DNA of 11,098 nt from Sulfuritalea sp. (GCA_026399445.1 JAPLRA010000226.1:1-11098); one strand, 5' to 3'. Positions 1 through 6,741 are shown, counted from the first letter of the stretch. Notes: generated from the sequence alone by a model not told the origin. Numbers and translations are program-made.

Positions 1-84
1 ATGTTTCGCCGTGTATGCAGCGTGTTCCATGGCCTGTTGCCACCGTTCTCTGCTTTCGGTGTCCTCTAACTCGCTTATTGACAC
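1..84 (-). CDS. Partial unidentified protein, N-terminal end only (runs off left edge)
   Basis: Reading the minus strand from a GTG at 84, the frame is open to the window edge. It gives about 28 residues rich in charged and helix-forming amino acids, including the run SELEDTESRERWQQAMEHAA. An in-frame stop lies at 97-99, so the gene must begin between there and the edge. An ATG at 30 is the other possible start. The composition looks like real protein rather than shadow translation, but I do not recognise the family and only the first residues are visible. No clear ribosome binding site precedes the GTG. A short palindrome at 93-103 lies just upstream and could be an operator. It could equally be chance open frame. 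Confidence 0.35.
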   Translation of the reverse strand, partial: MSISELEDTESRERWQQAMEHAAYTAKH

Positions 85-92
85 TCGAACGG

Positions 93-103
93 CCGGTTAC
101 CGG
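93..103. repeat. Short perfect inverted repeat CCGGT-T-ACCGG
   Basis: The 11 bases have 5-bp perfect arms around a single T. It sits 9 bp upstream of the possible GTG start at 84 on the minus strand, where an operator might lie. A palindrome this short can occur by chance in GC-rich DNA, so a function is only a suggestion. Confidence 0.3.
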
Positions 104-116
104 ACGGCAGCAGTCT

Positions 117-131
117 ATTGGAAACCTGGTT
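117..131 (+). repeat. 15-bp near-direct repeat, left copy (partner at 875-889)
   Basis: ATTGGAAACCTGGTT here and ATTGGAAACCCGGTT at 875-889 agree at 14 of 15 bases in the same orientation. The two copies bracket the tyrosine recombinase gene. Each holds AACC-N-GGTT, a small palindrome. They could be recombination-site remnants linked to the recombinase, or coincidence. Confidence 0.35.
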
Positions 132-245
132 CTGTAGCGGCTCGACTGTCTCTTGATGGCCCCGGTTGTACGCAATGGGTATCACGCCCGAAAACGGCCG
201 CACGAATCCCTTAAGGGGATGCACGTGCAGCCGGCACTCAGGCGG

Positions 246-728
246 CTAGATTTCTGTCTGCTCCGAGATCTCCAGCGCGTCATCTACCTCGATCCCGAGG
301 TATCGCACAGTGCTTTCGAGCTTGCTATGACCAAGCAAGAGCTGAACGGCCCGTAGGTTCTTCGTGCGTCTGTAGATCAGTGTCGCCTTGGTCCGCCGCA
401 TTGTGTGCGTGCCATAGATCGTCGGATCGAGTCCGATGGCGGCAACCCACTGATGCACGATCCGAGCGTACTGTCGCGTCGAAACATGGGCAGACTTTGA
501 GATGCGACTAGGAAACAGGCATTGCTCTGGTTTCAATTTCGCCTTCTCGATCCAGGCAGTGACAGCGGCCCGCGTAGGCTCCGTCAGCTCGAACTGCACC
601 GGCCGTTGCGTTTTTCGCTGCACAACCATCGCACGTGCTAAAACCTTGTTGCCGTGCGTGATGTCCCGAACATGCAGATTGACCAGGTCGCAACCCCGCA
701 GCTTGCTGTCGATTGCGAGGTTGAACAT
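246..728 (-). CDS. Short tyrosine recombinase / phage-type integrase, probably N-terminally truncated
   Basis: This is a site-specific DNA recombinase of the tyrosine family, reduced to its C-terminal catalytic domain. From the ATG at 728 (160 residues) all the expected catalytic positions are visible: Arg11 in SKLRGCDL, a candidate Lys39, His108 and Arg111 in HTMRR, His134 in LLGHS, and the nucleophile Tyr143 in VRYLG. Family members of this short type are, from memory, about 190 to 210 residues. Upstream the same frame still reads like the family (NNKPPLWAIRIQLQ), but a TAG stop at 798-800 interrupts it and no ATG, GTG or TTG lies between that stop and 728. The protein therefore either starts late, lacking the helix before the first catalytic Arg, or the gene is a remnant. 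No arm-binding or core-binding domain is present. It neighbours a toxin-antitoxin operon, a common arrangement in mobile or accessory DNA. Confidence 0.8.
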   Translation of the reverse strand: MFNLAIDSKLRGCDLVNLHVRDITHGNKVLARAMVVQRKTQRPVQFELTEPTRAAVTAWIEKAKLKPEQCLFPSRISKSAHVSTRQYARIVHQWVAAIGLDPTIYGTHTMRRTKATLIYRRTKNLRAVQLLLGHSKLESTVRYLGIEVDDALEISEQTEI

Positions 729-874
729 GGCCAGATCTCGAACCTGATGTTCGTTCTGAAGCTGAATTCGGATTGCCCAGAGCGGAGGCTTATTGTTCTA
801 CTTCTGAGCGATGGACGGCTTTCGGATTGGATGCTGGGTACGTACAATCGGCCGCCAATGGACGTAGTGGCAGG

Positions 875-889
875 ATTGGAAACCCGGTT
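875..889 (+). repeat. 15-bp near-direct repeat, right copy (partner at 117-131)
   Basis: This matches 117-131 at 14 of 15 bases, in direct orientation about 760 bp away. It lies between the 5' side of the recombinase gene and the mqsRA promoter. No longer similarity between the two flanks was seen by eye. Confidence 0.35.
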
Positions 890-952
890 GAGAGGCCGAA
901 GTTCCTTCAACCCCCGATATCGGCAGCGGTCGCCAGGCTTAGAAAATCACGG

Positions 953-981
953 TTGCGCTAACTAACCTTATGGGTTAATAT
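953..981 (+). promoter_or_regulatory. Predicted sigma70-like promoter of mqsRA
   Basis: A -35-like TTGCGC (953-958) is separated by exactly 17 bp from a -10-like TAATAT (976-981). The -10 box matches the consensus at 4 of 6 positions and the -35 at about 3 of 6. Transcription would start near 988, at or one base before the mqsR ATG at 989, and no Shine-Dalgarno sequence precedes that ATG. The mRNA could therefore be leaderless or nearly so. The operator at 963-977 overlaps the spacer and the first bases of the -10 box, so bound antitoxin would block RNA polymerase. Confidence 0.5.
963..977. promoter_or_regulatory. MqsA-type operator palindrome TAACC-TTATG-GGTTA
   Basis: These are perfect 5-bp inverted arms separated by 5 bp, 11 bp upstream of mqsR. 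The AACC-N5-GGTT core has the same half-sites and spacing as the Escherichia coli MqsA operator (AACC-TTTTA-GGTT), from established knowledge. The downstream MqsA keeps the residues that contact this core in E. coli. I infer that this is the autorepression site. Only one copy is seen here, whereas E. coli has two. Confidence 0.75.
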
Positions 982-988
982 TGCTGCG

Positions 989-1294
989 ATGGAAAAGCGT
1001 AAGCCGCACTATGATTTGGCTGCTGTGAAGCTCGCCGTGCAACAGCGTGGCGCGGATGCTTTTACTGCTACCGCTTTGGTTGGTGCTCAGGCCATGGGCT
1101 TGGATTCTGCAAGTGCGATTGGCGTAGTGTGCGCGATCACGCGAGCCAATTTCTACAAGAGCATGACGACTCATGCTGCAAGTCAGGTGTGGCAGGACGT
1201 ATATCACTGCGCTACGCCGACCGGCAAGGTGGCGTACGTCAAGGTGACGTTGCGAATCGATGGTTCGATTGTGATTCAGTTTAAGGAGAGATGA
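989..1294 (+). CDS. mqsR: MqsR toxin, GCU-specific mRNA interferase (RelE/YoeB-like fold)
   Basis: This is the toxin of a type II toxin-antitoxin pair. MqsR of E. coli cleaves mRNA mainly at GCU sites and slows growth until it is neutralised by MqsA. The 101-residue product has the expected length and starts MEKRKPHYDL, nearly the same as E. coli MqsR. It keeps the family signatures FYKSMTT (about residues 52-58) and WQDVY, and ends in a short strand plus FKER. The toxin gene comes first and the antitoxin second, the reversed order typical of mqsRA. The ATG at 989 is chosen because the N-terminus aligns with the family, although no Shine-Dalgarno is visible. Expression is likely autoregulated through the palindrome at 963-977. 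Nothing suggests that it is broken. Confidence 0.93.
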   Translation: MEKRKPHYDLAAVKLAVQQRGADAFTATALVGAQAMGLDSASAIGVVCAITRANFYKSMTTHAASQVWQDVYHCATPTGKVAYVKVTLRIDGSIVIQFKER

Positions 1295-1295
1295 G

Positions 1296-1694
1296 ATGCC
1301 CCGTGAATGCCTGAACTGCGAACAGGGAATTCTGCGGCATGCCGTCAAGGATGTGCCGTATGAATACAAAGGTCACGCAACAGTGGTGCCGAAGATTGCC
1401 GGTTGGCATTGCGCTCATTGTCATGAGGTTGAATTCGACGCGGGAGAAGGTGAGCGGTTCGCCGGCGCCATCAAACGTATTGCCGCCGAGATCGACGCCC
1501 GAGAGTCTGCCGAACTGGCGCGAATCCGCAAAAAGTTGAAGCTGACCCAACTCGAAGCCGCGCGCATCACCGGCGGCGGTCCGAATGCCTTCTCGCGGTA
1601 TGAGAGGGGCAAGGCCCGTCCGCTACCTGCGGTGACAAATCTATTTCGGCTTCTTGACCGACACCCGGAACTGCTGGACGAATTGCAGAACTGA
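1296..1694 (+). CDS. mqsA: MqsA antitoxin, zinc-binding XRE-family regulator
   Basis: MqsA neutralises MqsR and represses the operon. The 132 residues show both domains. The N-terminal zinc domain has cysteines 5, 8, 39 and 42 (CLNC and CAHC), and the C-terminal helix-turn-helix runs from about residue 70 (IRKKLKLTQLEAARITGGG). Asn96 and Arg100 in PNAFSRYERG correspond to the E. coli residues that read the AACC/GGTT half-sites. The start lies one base after the mqsR stop, with a strong AAGGAG at 1283-1288 inside the mqsR 3' end. The antitoxin thus has a good ribosome binding site while the toxin has none, which would favour antitoxin synthesis. The protein appears intact. Confidence 0.94.
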   Translation: MPRECLNCEQGILRHAVKDVPYEYKGHATVVPKIAGWHCAHCHEVEFDAGEGERFAGAIKRIAAEIDARESAELARIRKKLKLTQLEAARITGGGPNAFSRYERGKARPLPAVTNLFRLLDRHPELLDELQN

Positions 1695-2183
1695 TCTCGC
1701 TGGCTCTTGTCGGTCACGCAAGAGTCACTCAGGTTTTGGCAAGCAGGCCCTCAGCGAGTATCCGTGTTTCTTGGATCAGCAGATTGTGACCGGCCGGTCT
1801 CGGGGGCGAAGCGGACCATGGCGGAAAGACTCCTAAGAATGCCGCCTCCCCGTTAGCGGTCATTGAGCATGAATTGGTCATGTGGCCGCTCAGGGCACCG
1901 AGGAGTCAGTGACCCGCGAAACCTCAGCGTCGGCTCCTGGTCTCGAACTGGCATAAACCGGCTGCGCCAAAGCCTGCCGAATTCGAAACCGCCCGCCGAA
2001 AAATGCGGCTAGCCGATTCTGTGACACGTACGGCAGATCATCTGGAAATCACATACATTAGTCTTAAACTGATTAGGTGTAAGGAATCCGGGGCCAGCCC
2101 GACTACCTCACCAGCAGGCAGGAATTTGATTCCCCGCGCCGGCGATGAAACGAAATATATCCAACCCATCAAGGAGATAGACC
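1695..2183. other. Intergenic region of about 490 bp between mqsA and the buf operon
   Basis: No convincing gene was found on either strand. Open frames here have unnatural composition or are shadows of neighbours. There is a weak hairpin candidate at about 1855-1890 (AGCGG and CCGCT arms with imperfect inner pairing), which lacks the U-tract of a terminator. The right-hand 100 bp holds a possible ECF promoter (2078-2105) and the bufA ribosome binding site AAGGAG at 2171-2176. The left half may be the scar of the accessory insertion that carries recombinase and mqsRA. Confidence 0.5.
2078..2105 (+). promoter_or_regulatory. Possible ECF sigma-factor promoter of the buf operon
   Basis: A GTAAGGAAT-like -35 element (2079-2087) is followed by CGACTA (2100-2105) as a -10-like element, about 80 bp upstream of bufA. 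DUF2282/DUF692 operons are often under extracytoplasmic-function sigma factors responding to metal or redox stress, and GGAA-type -35 boxes suit that class. The spacer is a little short for a textbook ECF promoter and no sigma or anti-sigma gene is in the window, so this is tentative. Confidence 0.35.
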
Positions 2184-2492
2184 ATGAACAAAACAATGAC
2201 CGCTGCTTCCCTCGCCTTCGCCTTTGGCGCCGCACTGACGATGGCGGCTGCTCCCGCCGCTGCGGCCGACGAAAAGATGATGTCCGAAAAGGAAAAGTGC
2301 TTCGGCGTGGCGATGAAGGGCAAGAATGACTGCAAGGCAGGCGCCGGTACCTCCTGCGCCGGAACCTCGAAGGTGGATTACCAGGGCAATGCATGGTCGT
2401 TCGTGCCCAAGGGCACCTGCGAAAAGACGCCCTCCATGACTTCCTCCACCGGCAAGGGCCAACTCGCCGAGTTCAAGGAAAAGAAGGCCTGA
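2184..2492 (+). CDS. bufA: BufA, DUF2282 bufferin-type RiPP precursor (secreted, four cysteines)
   Basis: The 102-residue protein begins with a signal peptide: a short basic start, a hydrophobic stretch at about residues 7-23, and an alanine-rich cleavage region near Ala28/Asp29. The mature part has four cysteines, Cys39, 50, 58 and 79, in the DUF2282 pattern (KCFGVAMKGKNDC, TSCAG, PKGTCEK). DUF2282 proteins are the precursors of bufferins, ribosomally made peptides whose cysteines are oxidised by a DUF692 enzyme to thiooxazole-type groups and which sequester copper in the periplasm. That function is known for related systems and inferred here from family and operon. The ATG is supported by AAGGAG at 2171-2176, 7 bp upstream. 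There is no separate leader: the signal peptide is N-terminal and the whole cysteine domain is retained. The enzyme gene follows after 36 bp. Confidence 0.88.
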   Translation: MNKTMTAASLAFAFGAALTMAAAPAAAADEKMMSEKEKCFGVAMKGKNDCKAGAGTSCAGTSKVDYQGNAWSFVPKGTCEKTPSMTSSTGKGQLAEFKEKKA

Positions 2493-2528
2493 TCGCCTGA
2501 CGCATTTCATCGCGACGACAACATTGCC

Positions 2529-3425
2529 GTGGCCTTCAAGCCAGTGGCTGCCGCTACCCACCCCGCCCCGGGGTTGCCCGCCCGGGGTGGGGTCGGCCTC
2601 AAGCCCGAACATTTCCGGGACATACTTGCGTCCGCACCGGACCTGGGATTCTTCGAGATTCATGCGGAAAACTACATGGTGGACGGCGGGCCGTTCCATC
2701 ACTACCTGAGCCGCATCCGTGAAAACTATCCGCTGTCGATCCATGGTGTCGGTCTGTCGATCGGCAGCGAATCCGCGCTGGACGAGGAACACCTGAATCG
2801 TCTCGCCCGGCTGCTCGACCGCTACCAGCCCGAGTCGTTCTCCGAACATCTGGCCTGGGCCAGCCACGGCAGCGTGTTTCTGAACGACCTGCTGCCCGTG
2901 CCCTATAACGCCGAAACCCTGGCCCGGGTCTGCATGCACGTCGATCAGGTGCAGCACCGTCTCAAGCGCCGCATGTTGCTGGAGAACCCGGCGACCTATG
3001 TCGAGTTCGCCTCGTCGACGATGTCGGAGACCGCGTTCATTGCCGACGTCGTGAAGCAGACCGGCTGCGGTCTGCTGCTCGATGTGAACAATGTGTATGT
3101 CGCCTGCGTCAATCATCACCGCGACCCTCGTGCCTACATCGAGGCGCTGCCGCTGGATGCCGTGGGCCAGATTCACCTGGCCGGCTTCGCCCGCGACACC
3201 GATGTCGCCGGCGATACGCTGCTGATCGACAGCCACGGCGCTCCCGTAGCGCAAGCGGTCTGGGAACTGTATGCCTTCGCGCTGGAACGCCTGGGACCGA
3301 CGCCGACCCTGATCGAACGCGACAACGACATTCCCTCATTTCCAGTGCTGCTGGCCGAGGCCCATCAGGCCGAGGCGATCATGGCCAAAGTGGCAGCGGG
3401 TCGTCGCTGCGAGGCTCTTGCATGA
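2529..3425 (+). CDS. bufB: BufB, DUF692 multinuclear non-heme iron oxidase (MNIO)
   Basis: This cytoplasmic TIM-barrel enzyme modifies the cysteines of the BufA precursor using a cluster of iron ions and oxygen. The 298 residues carry the family metal-site residues in order: His72 (SIHGVGL), Glu106-His107 (SEHLAW), Glu152-Asn153 (LLENPATY), Asp185 and Asn187/188 (LLLDVNNVYV), His216 (QIHLAGF), Asp234 and His236 (IDSHGAP), and Glu263 with Asp265 (LIERDNDIP). The length is normal for the family. I took the GTG at 2529 as start. No good Shine-Dalgarno precedes it and a GTG at 2544 is possible. The conserved part begins near residue 18 (ARGGVGLKPEH), so the exact start does not affect the domain. 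Its stop overlaps the start of bufC (ATGA). A long open frame on the opposite strand (2169-3254) is a codon-bias shadow. Confidence 0.92.
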   Translation: MAFKPVAAATHPAPGLPARGGVGLKPEHFRDILASAPDLGFFEIHAENYMVDGGPFHHYLSRIRENYPLSIHGVGLSIGSESALDEEHLNRLARLLDRYQPESFSEHLAWASHGSVFLNDLLPVPYNAETLARVCMHVDQVQHRLKRRMLLENPATYVEFASSTMSETAFIADVVKQTGCGLLLDVNNVYVACVNHHRDPRAYIEALPLDAVGQIHLAGFARDTDVAGDTLLIDSHGAPVAQAVWELYAFALERLGPTPTLIERDNDIPSFPVLLAEAHQAEAIMAKVAAGRRCEALA

Positions 3426-4207
3426 GCAGCCATCAAATCTTTGCCGACAGCCTGCTGTGCGCAAAAACGACCAGCCCGCCGGGCCTCACCGCCTGGAACC
3501 AATCCGATCCGGCCCGGCGCTTCGCTGTCTATCGCAACAATGTCATGGTGTCCCTGATCGACGCCTTGGCGGACACCTATCCGGTGACCCAGGCGCTGGT
3601 AGGCGAAGAGTTCTTCCGCGCCATGGCGGCCGACTTCGCCAGCGCCAACCCGCCGCGCTCGCCTGTCATGGCGCACTACGGAACAGGCTTCGCCGCCTTC
3701 ATTGAAAGCTTTCCCGCCGCCGCTGGACTGCCATATCTGGCCGACGTCGCCCGCCTCGAAATGCTGCGCGTCGTGGCCTACCACGCCGCAGATGCAACGT
3801 CCGTGTCGCCGGAGGAAATCGCCCTCCTGTTGTCGGCCCCCGAGCGCCTGCCCGCCGCCCGATTCGCGCTGCACCCTTCGCTGCAGCATCTGGATTCACC
3901 TTACGCAGTGGTGTCGCTGTGGGCCGCGCATCAGGGTGAGGAGATCGACTCGGCACTGGCAGCGGTGAATGCTGCCGAGCCTGAATCCGCGCTTGTGGTG
4001 CGCGTCGGGCTGGAGGTGGAAATCTATCGCATCACGACAGGCACGGCGACATTCATCCGGCACCTGCAGCAGGGCTTGGGACTCGGTGCTGCCGTCGACC
4101 AGGCCCTGGCGGCGGACGCGGCCTTCGACATGACCGACGCACTGGCCCTGCTGATTCGAACCGGCGCGCTGACCGGAATCATTACTTCAGGTAGCCAACA
4201 CCCATGA
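3422..4207 (+). CDS. bufC: BufC, DUF2063 partner of the DUF692 oxidase
   Basis: The 261-residue protein has the DUF2063 N-terminal domain: RFAVYRNNV (about residues 36-44), SLIDALADTYP, LVGEEFFRAMA, the PPRSP motif, and LPYLADVARLE near residues 104-114. A variable C-terminal half probably helps to recognise the precursor. DUF2063 proteins act with DUF692 oxidases by binding and presenting the substrate peptide, and the fixed pairing of the two genes here supports that role. The start ATG overlaps the bufB stop by four bases (ATGA), with GAGG at 3411-3414 as ribosome binding site, which indicates translational coupling. Its stop likewise overlaps the next gene. No cysteine cluster or membrane segment is seen, so the protein is expected in the cytoplasm. 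Confidence 0.88.
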   Translation: MSSHQIFADSLLCAKTTSPPGLTAWNQSDPARRFAVYRNNVMVSLIDALADTYPVTQALVGEEFFRAMAADFASANPPRSPVMAHYGTGFAAFIESFPAAAGLPYLADVARLEMLRVVAYHAADATSVSPEEIALLLSAPERLPAARFALHPSLQHLDSPYAVVSLWAAHQGEEIDSALAAVNAAEPESALVVRVGLEVEIYRITTGTATFIRHLQQGLGLGAAVDQALAADAAFDMTDALALLIRTGALTGIITSGSQHP

Positions 4208-4689
4208 TTGGCCGACTGAAGGACCTGGCTGAGCAGTGCATCGATATGCTGAGCGCAATCCCCGACTCGTTGATCGCGCTGCTCGGCCGCTTTTCGATCG
4301 CCGCCGTCTTCTGGAAGTCGGGCCAGACAAAGATCCAGGGCTTTGCCATTGACATTGTCAGTGGCGAGTACAGCTTTGGCGTACCCAGGCTGTCCGACTC
4401 CGCTGTCGACCTGTTTCGCAGCGAGTACAGGCTGCCCCTGATCCCGCCCGAACTCGCGGCGCCGATGGCGGCCTTTGCCGAGCATCTGTTCCCGGTGCTG
4501 ATCCTGCTCGGCCTGGCGACCCGCTTTTCTGCGGTGGCCTTGCTGGTGATGACGCTGACGATCCAACTGTTCGTCTATCCCGACGCCTGGCCGACCCACG
4601 GCGTGTGGGCGGCCGTGCTAATCTTCCTCATGGTCAAGGGGCCGGGAGTCTTCTCCCTGGATCATTTGATCTCCCGTCGCTACGCCTGA
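4204..4689 (+). CDS. DoxX-family inner-membrane protein of the buf operon
   Basis: The 161-residue hydrophobic protein has about four membrane segments: roughly residues 24-40 (LIALLGRFSIAAVFWKSG), 84-102, 104-122 and 134-150. This is the layout of DoxX/DUF5319-like small membrane proteins. GRFSIAAVFWKSGQTKI at the first helix is typical of DoxX members in DUF2282/DUF692/DUF2063 operons. The role is not established. DoxX proteins have been tied to redox and thiol stress at the membrane, and here a role in bufferin export or quinone-linked redox is only a guess. The gene overlaps the bufC stop by four bases and closes the compact operon. No clear terminator follows before the next gene on the same strand. 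Confidence 0.85.
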   Translation: MIGRLKDLAEQCIDMLSAIPDSLIALLGRFSIAAVFWKSGQTKIQGFAIDIVSGEYSFGVPRLSDSAVDLFRSEYRLPLIPPELAAPMAAFAEHLFPVLILLGLATRFSAVALLVMTLTIQLFVYPDAWPTHGVWAAVLIFLMVKGPGVFSLDHLISRRYA

Positions 4690-4738
4690 GCTTTTGGATT
4701 CTGCCGGGCGTGGAAAAGATCAATCCCGGAGATTCGTG

Positions 4739-6741
4739 ATGTTCACTTCGCTATCAATCCGCTCGCGGCTGATTCTTTCCTTTTCGGTCCTGCTCTGCCT
4801 GCTGCTGGCCGTTGCTGCGGTTTCCTTGCAGCGCTTTCAGGCCCTGACAGACAAGACGGGGGAACTGATCGACGAGGAAGTGCGTCGCGTATTCCTCGCT
4901 CAAAACGCCGACCAGCACGCCCAGGCCGCCGCCATATGCTTGCTCAAGATCCTGCAGACGCCCGAGCGGGACAAGCGCGTTCCGCTCTATGCAGAAATGG
5001 ATGCCGACAACGCCGCGTCCGAGTCGGCCGTCACCGAACTCAGTCGGGGAGCTGTGGTACCGGCGGTGAAAGAGGAAGTCGCACGGATACTGGTACTCAG
5101 CAAGACCTATGCAAACGTATTTCAGGAGACCGTGGAGCTGGTCGAACTTGGCGGCCCGCAGGCGGCACACAGACACTTCGACGAGAAAACCAGCGTGGTG
5201 CTCGCTTCCCTCCTGAGTGCAACGCAGAGTCTGGTGATCAAACATCAGCAATTGACCCAGGCCGAAGTCGAGCGGGCATCGTCACGCCCGTTCGGGAAGC
5301 GGTGGCCGTCGCTGAGACTATCGCCAACGGCGACTACAAGAGAGAAGTCCCCGTCGGCCGGCGCGACGAGATCGGCGCCCTGCTGCGCTCGCTGGCCATC
5401 ATGCGCGACAGCATCGGCAGTCGCGAAGAAAGCATTCTGCGGCTGGCCTATGTGGATACCCTGACCGGCCTGCCCAACCGCACGCGCCTGCTTGAACTGT
5501 TTGAGGCACGTTGCGCTGATTGCGCCGGCGTTCTGTTCATACTCGGCATCGATCGCTTTGCACCGATCAACAAGGCGCTGGGGCACGCGGTAGGCGACCA
5601 ATTGCTGCGCGAGATCGCGGTGCGTCTGAAAGGTGCGCTGGGCGAATCGGAAATCGTGGCCCGGCTGTGGGGTGACGAATTCGCCTTGTTGCTGAACCCC
5701 GCCGACAAGCCAGCCATTGAGGCATTCGCCCAAAAGATCCTCATGGCACTGCGAGAGCCCATGAGCGTCGATGGCCAGCGTCTGGACATCGATGCCAGCA
5801 TCGGCATTGTCAGCTTCCCGCAGGACGGCTCCAGTATTACCAGCCTGATGCGGCGTGCCGATCTGGCCATGAACGCGGCGAAACGGCGGCATTCCGGATT
5901 TGCCTTCGGTTCCGAGCTCGGGGACGAACCGGCCCACGAACAACTGTCATTGATCGGCGAGATGCGTGAGGCGCTGGCTCGGGGCGAGTTTGTTGCCTGG
6001 TACCAGCCCAAGCTGAATCTGGCACAGAACAGGATCAGCGGGGCCGAAGCGCTGATTCGCTGGCGCCACCCGAAGAAAGGCATGATTCCGCCGGGACGCT
6101 TCATTCCGTTTGCGGAACAAACTGGTTTCATTCGTGAAATCACGCCATGGATACTCAGACAGGCCATGGAACATGCCGCGCAATGGCGGCAGTCGGGCAT
6201 GCCGGTGGTGACCTCGGTCAACCTGTCCACACACGACCTGCTGAATCACACCCTGGTCGACCAGATCAGGGATCTGATCAACCAGTACGCGCTGCCGCCG
6301 GAATTGCTCTGCCTGGAAATTACCGAGAGCGCCCTGATGGACGAACCGGAACTTGCACTAAAGCATCTGCATGAACTAGCCGCGCTCGGCCTGAAACTGT
6401 CGATTGACGACTACGGCACCGGGCAGGCCTCACTGGCCTACGTCAAGACCTTGCCGGTGCATGAACTGAAGATCGACCGCGCCTTCGTCACCGGTGTCGA
6501 TAGGGACCACAAGAATGCCGCGATCGTTCGCTCGACCATTCTCCTGTGCCGCGAACTGGGCCTGTCCGTGGTCGCCGAGGGCGCAGAAACGAAGGAGGAA
6601 GTCGACTGGCTGAGAAGCGTGGACTGCGATCTGGTGCAGGGCTACCGGGTGGCAAAGCCGATGCCTGTCACCGACTTCACTGCCTGGGTAAGCGACTTCA
6701 ACCAGGCCGGGCACAGCGCGTCAGGCACGGCAAGCAGCTGA
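4739..6741 (+). pseudogene. Membrane GGDEF-EAL c-di-GMP protein, frame change and loss of second membrane segment
   Basis: The first frame, from the ATG at 4739 (GGAG at 4728-4731), gives a membrane helix at about residues 11-30 and then a four-helix-bundle-like sensor to about 5280. The second frame picks up at about 5278 with the HAMP start (IVTPVREAVAVAETIANGDY), then GGDEF and EAL domains to 6741. The second membrane helix expected between them is absent, so about 30 codons plus one base appear lost around 5273-5281. The GGDEF domain is degenerate: the signature reads WGDEF, the first metal-binding Asp is Gly (LGIDRF), and no RxxD inhibitory site is seen. The EAL domain keeps its catalytic set: EALIRW, SVNLS, EITES, IDDYGTG, ELKIDR, VAEGAE and the late VQGY. 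The ancestral protein was therefore probably a phosphodiesterase. As written, no single intact protein is encoded. An ATG at 5401 could give a soluble GGDEF-EAL fragment, but it has no visible ribosome binding site. Confidence 0.82.

Noticed and set aside
875..889. AACC-C-GGTT as a second MqsA operator
   Set aside because: The half-sites match but the spacer is one base instead of five, which would not fit the known MqsA dimer geometry.
1855..1890. Possible hairpin in the gap after mqsA
   Set aside because: Only 5-bp clean arms with imperfect inner pairing, a long loop and no T-run, so it is not supportable as a terminator.
2169..3254. Long (361-residue) open frame on the minus strand opposite bufA/bufB
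   Set aside because: It lies antisense to two clearly identified genes, its composition (rich in Gly, His, Arg, Val) is typical of a shadow frame in GC-rich DNA, and it shows no family motif.
4704..4729. CCGGG/CCCGG arms between the DoxX gene and the GGDEF-EAL gene
   Set aside because: Five-base arms with a 16-base loop and no T-tract do not support a terminator. It could hide the GGAG ribosome binding site, but the evidence is too thin to list.
4936..5275. N-terminal extension of the EAL-containing frame upstream of the HAMP region
   Set aside because: It is an Arg/Gly-rich shadow of the real sensor-domain frame, which has a membrane helix and a proper ribosome binding site.
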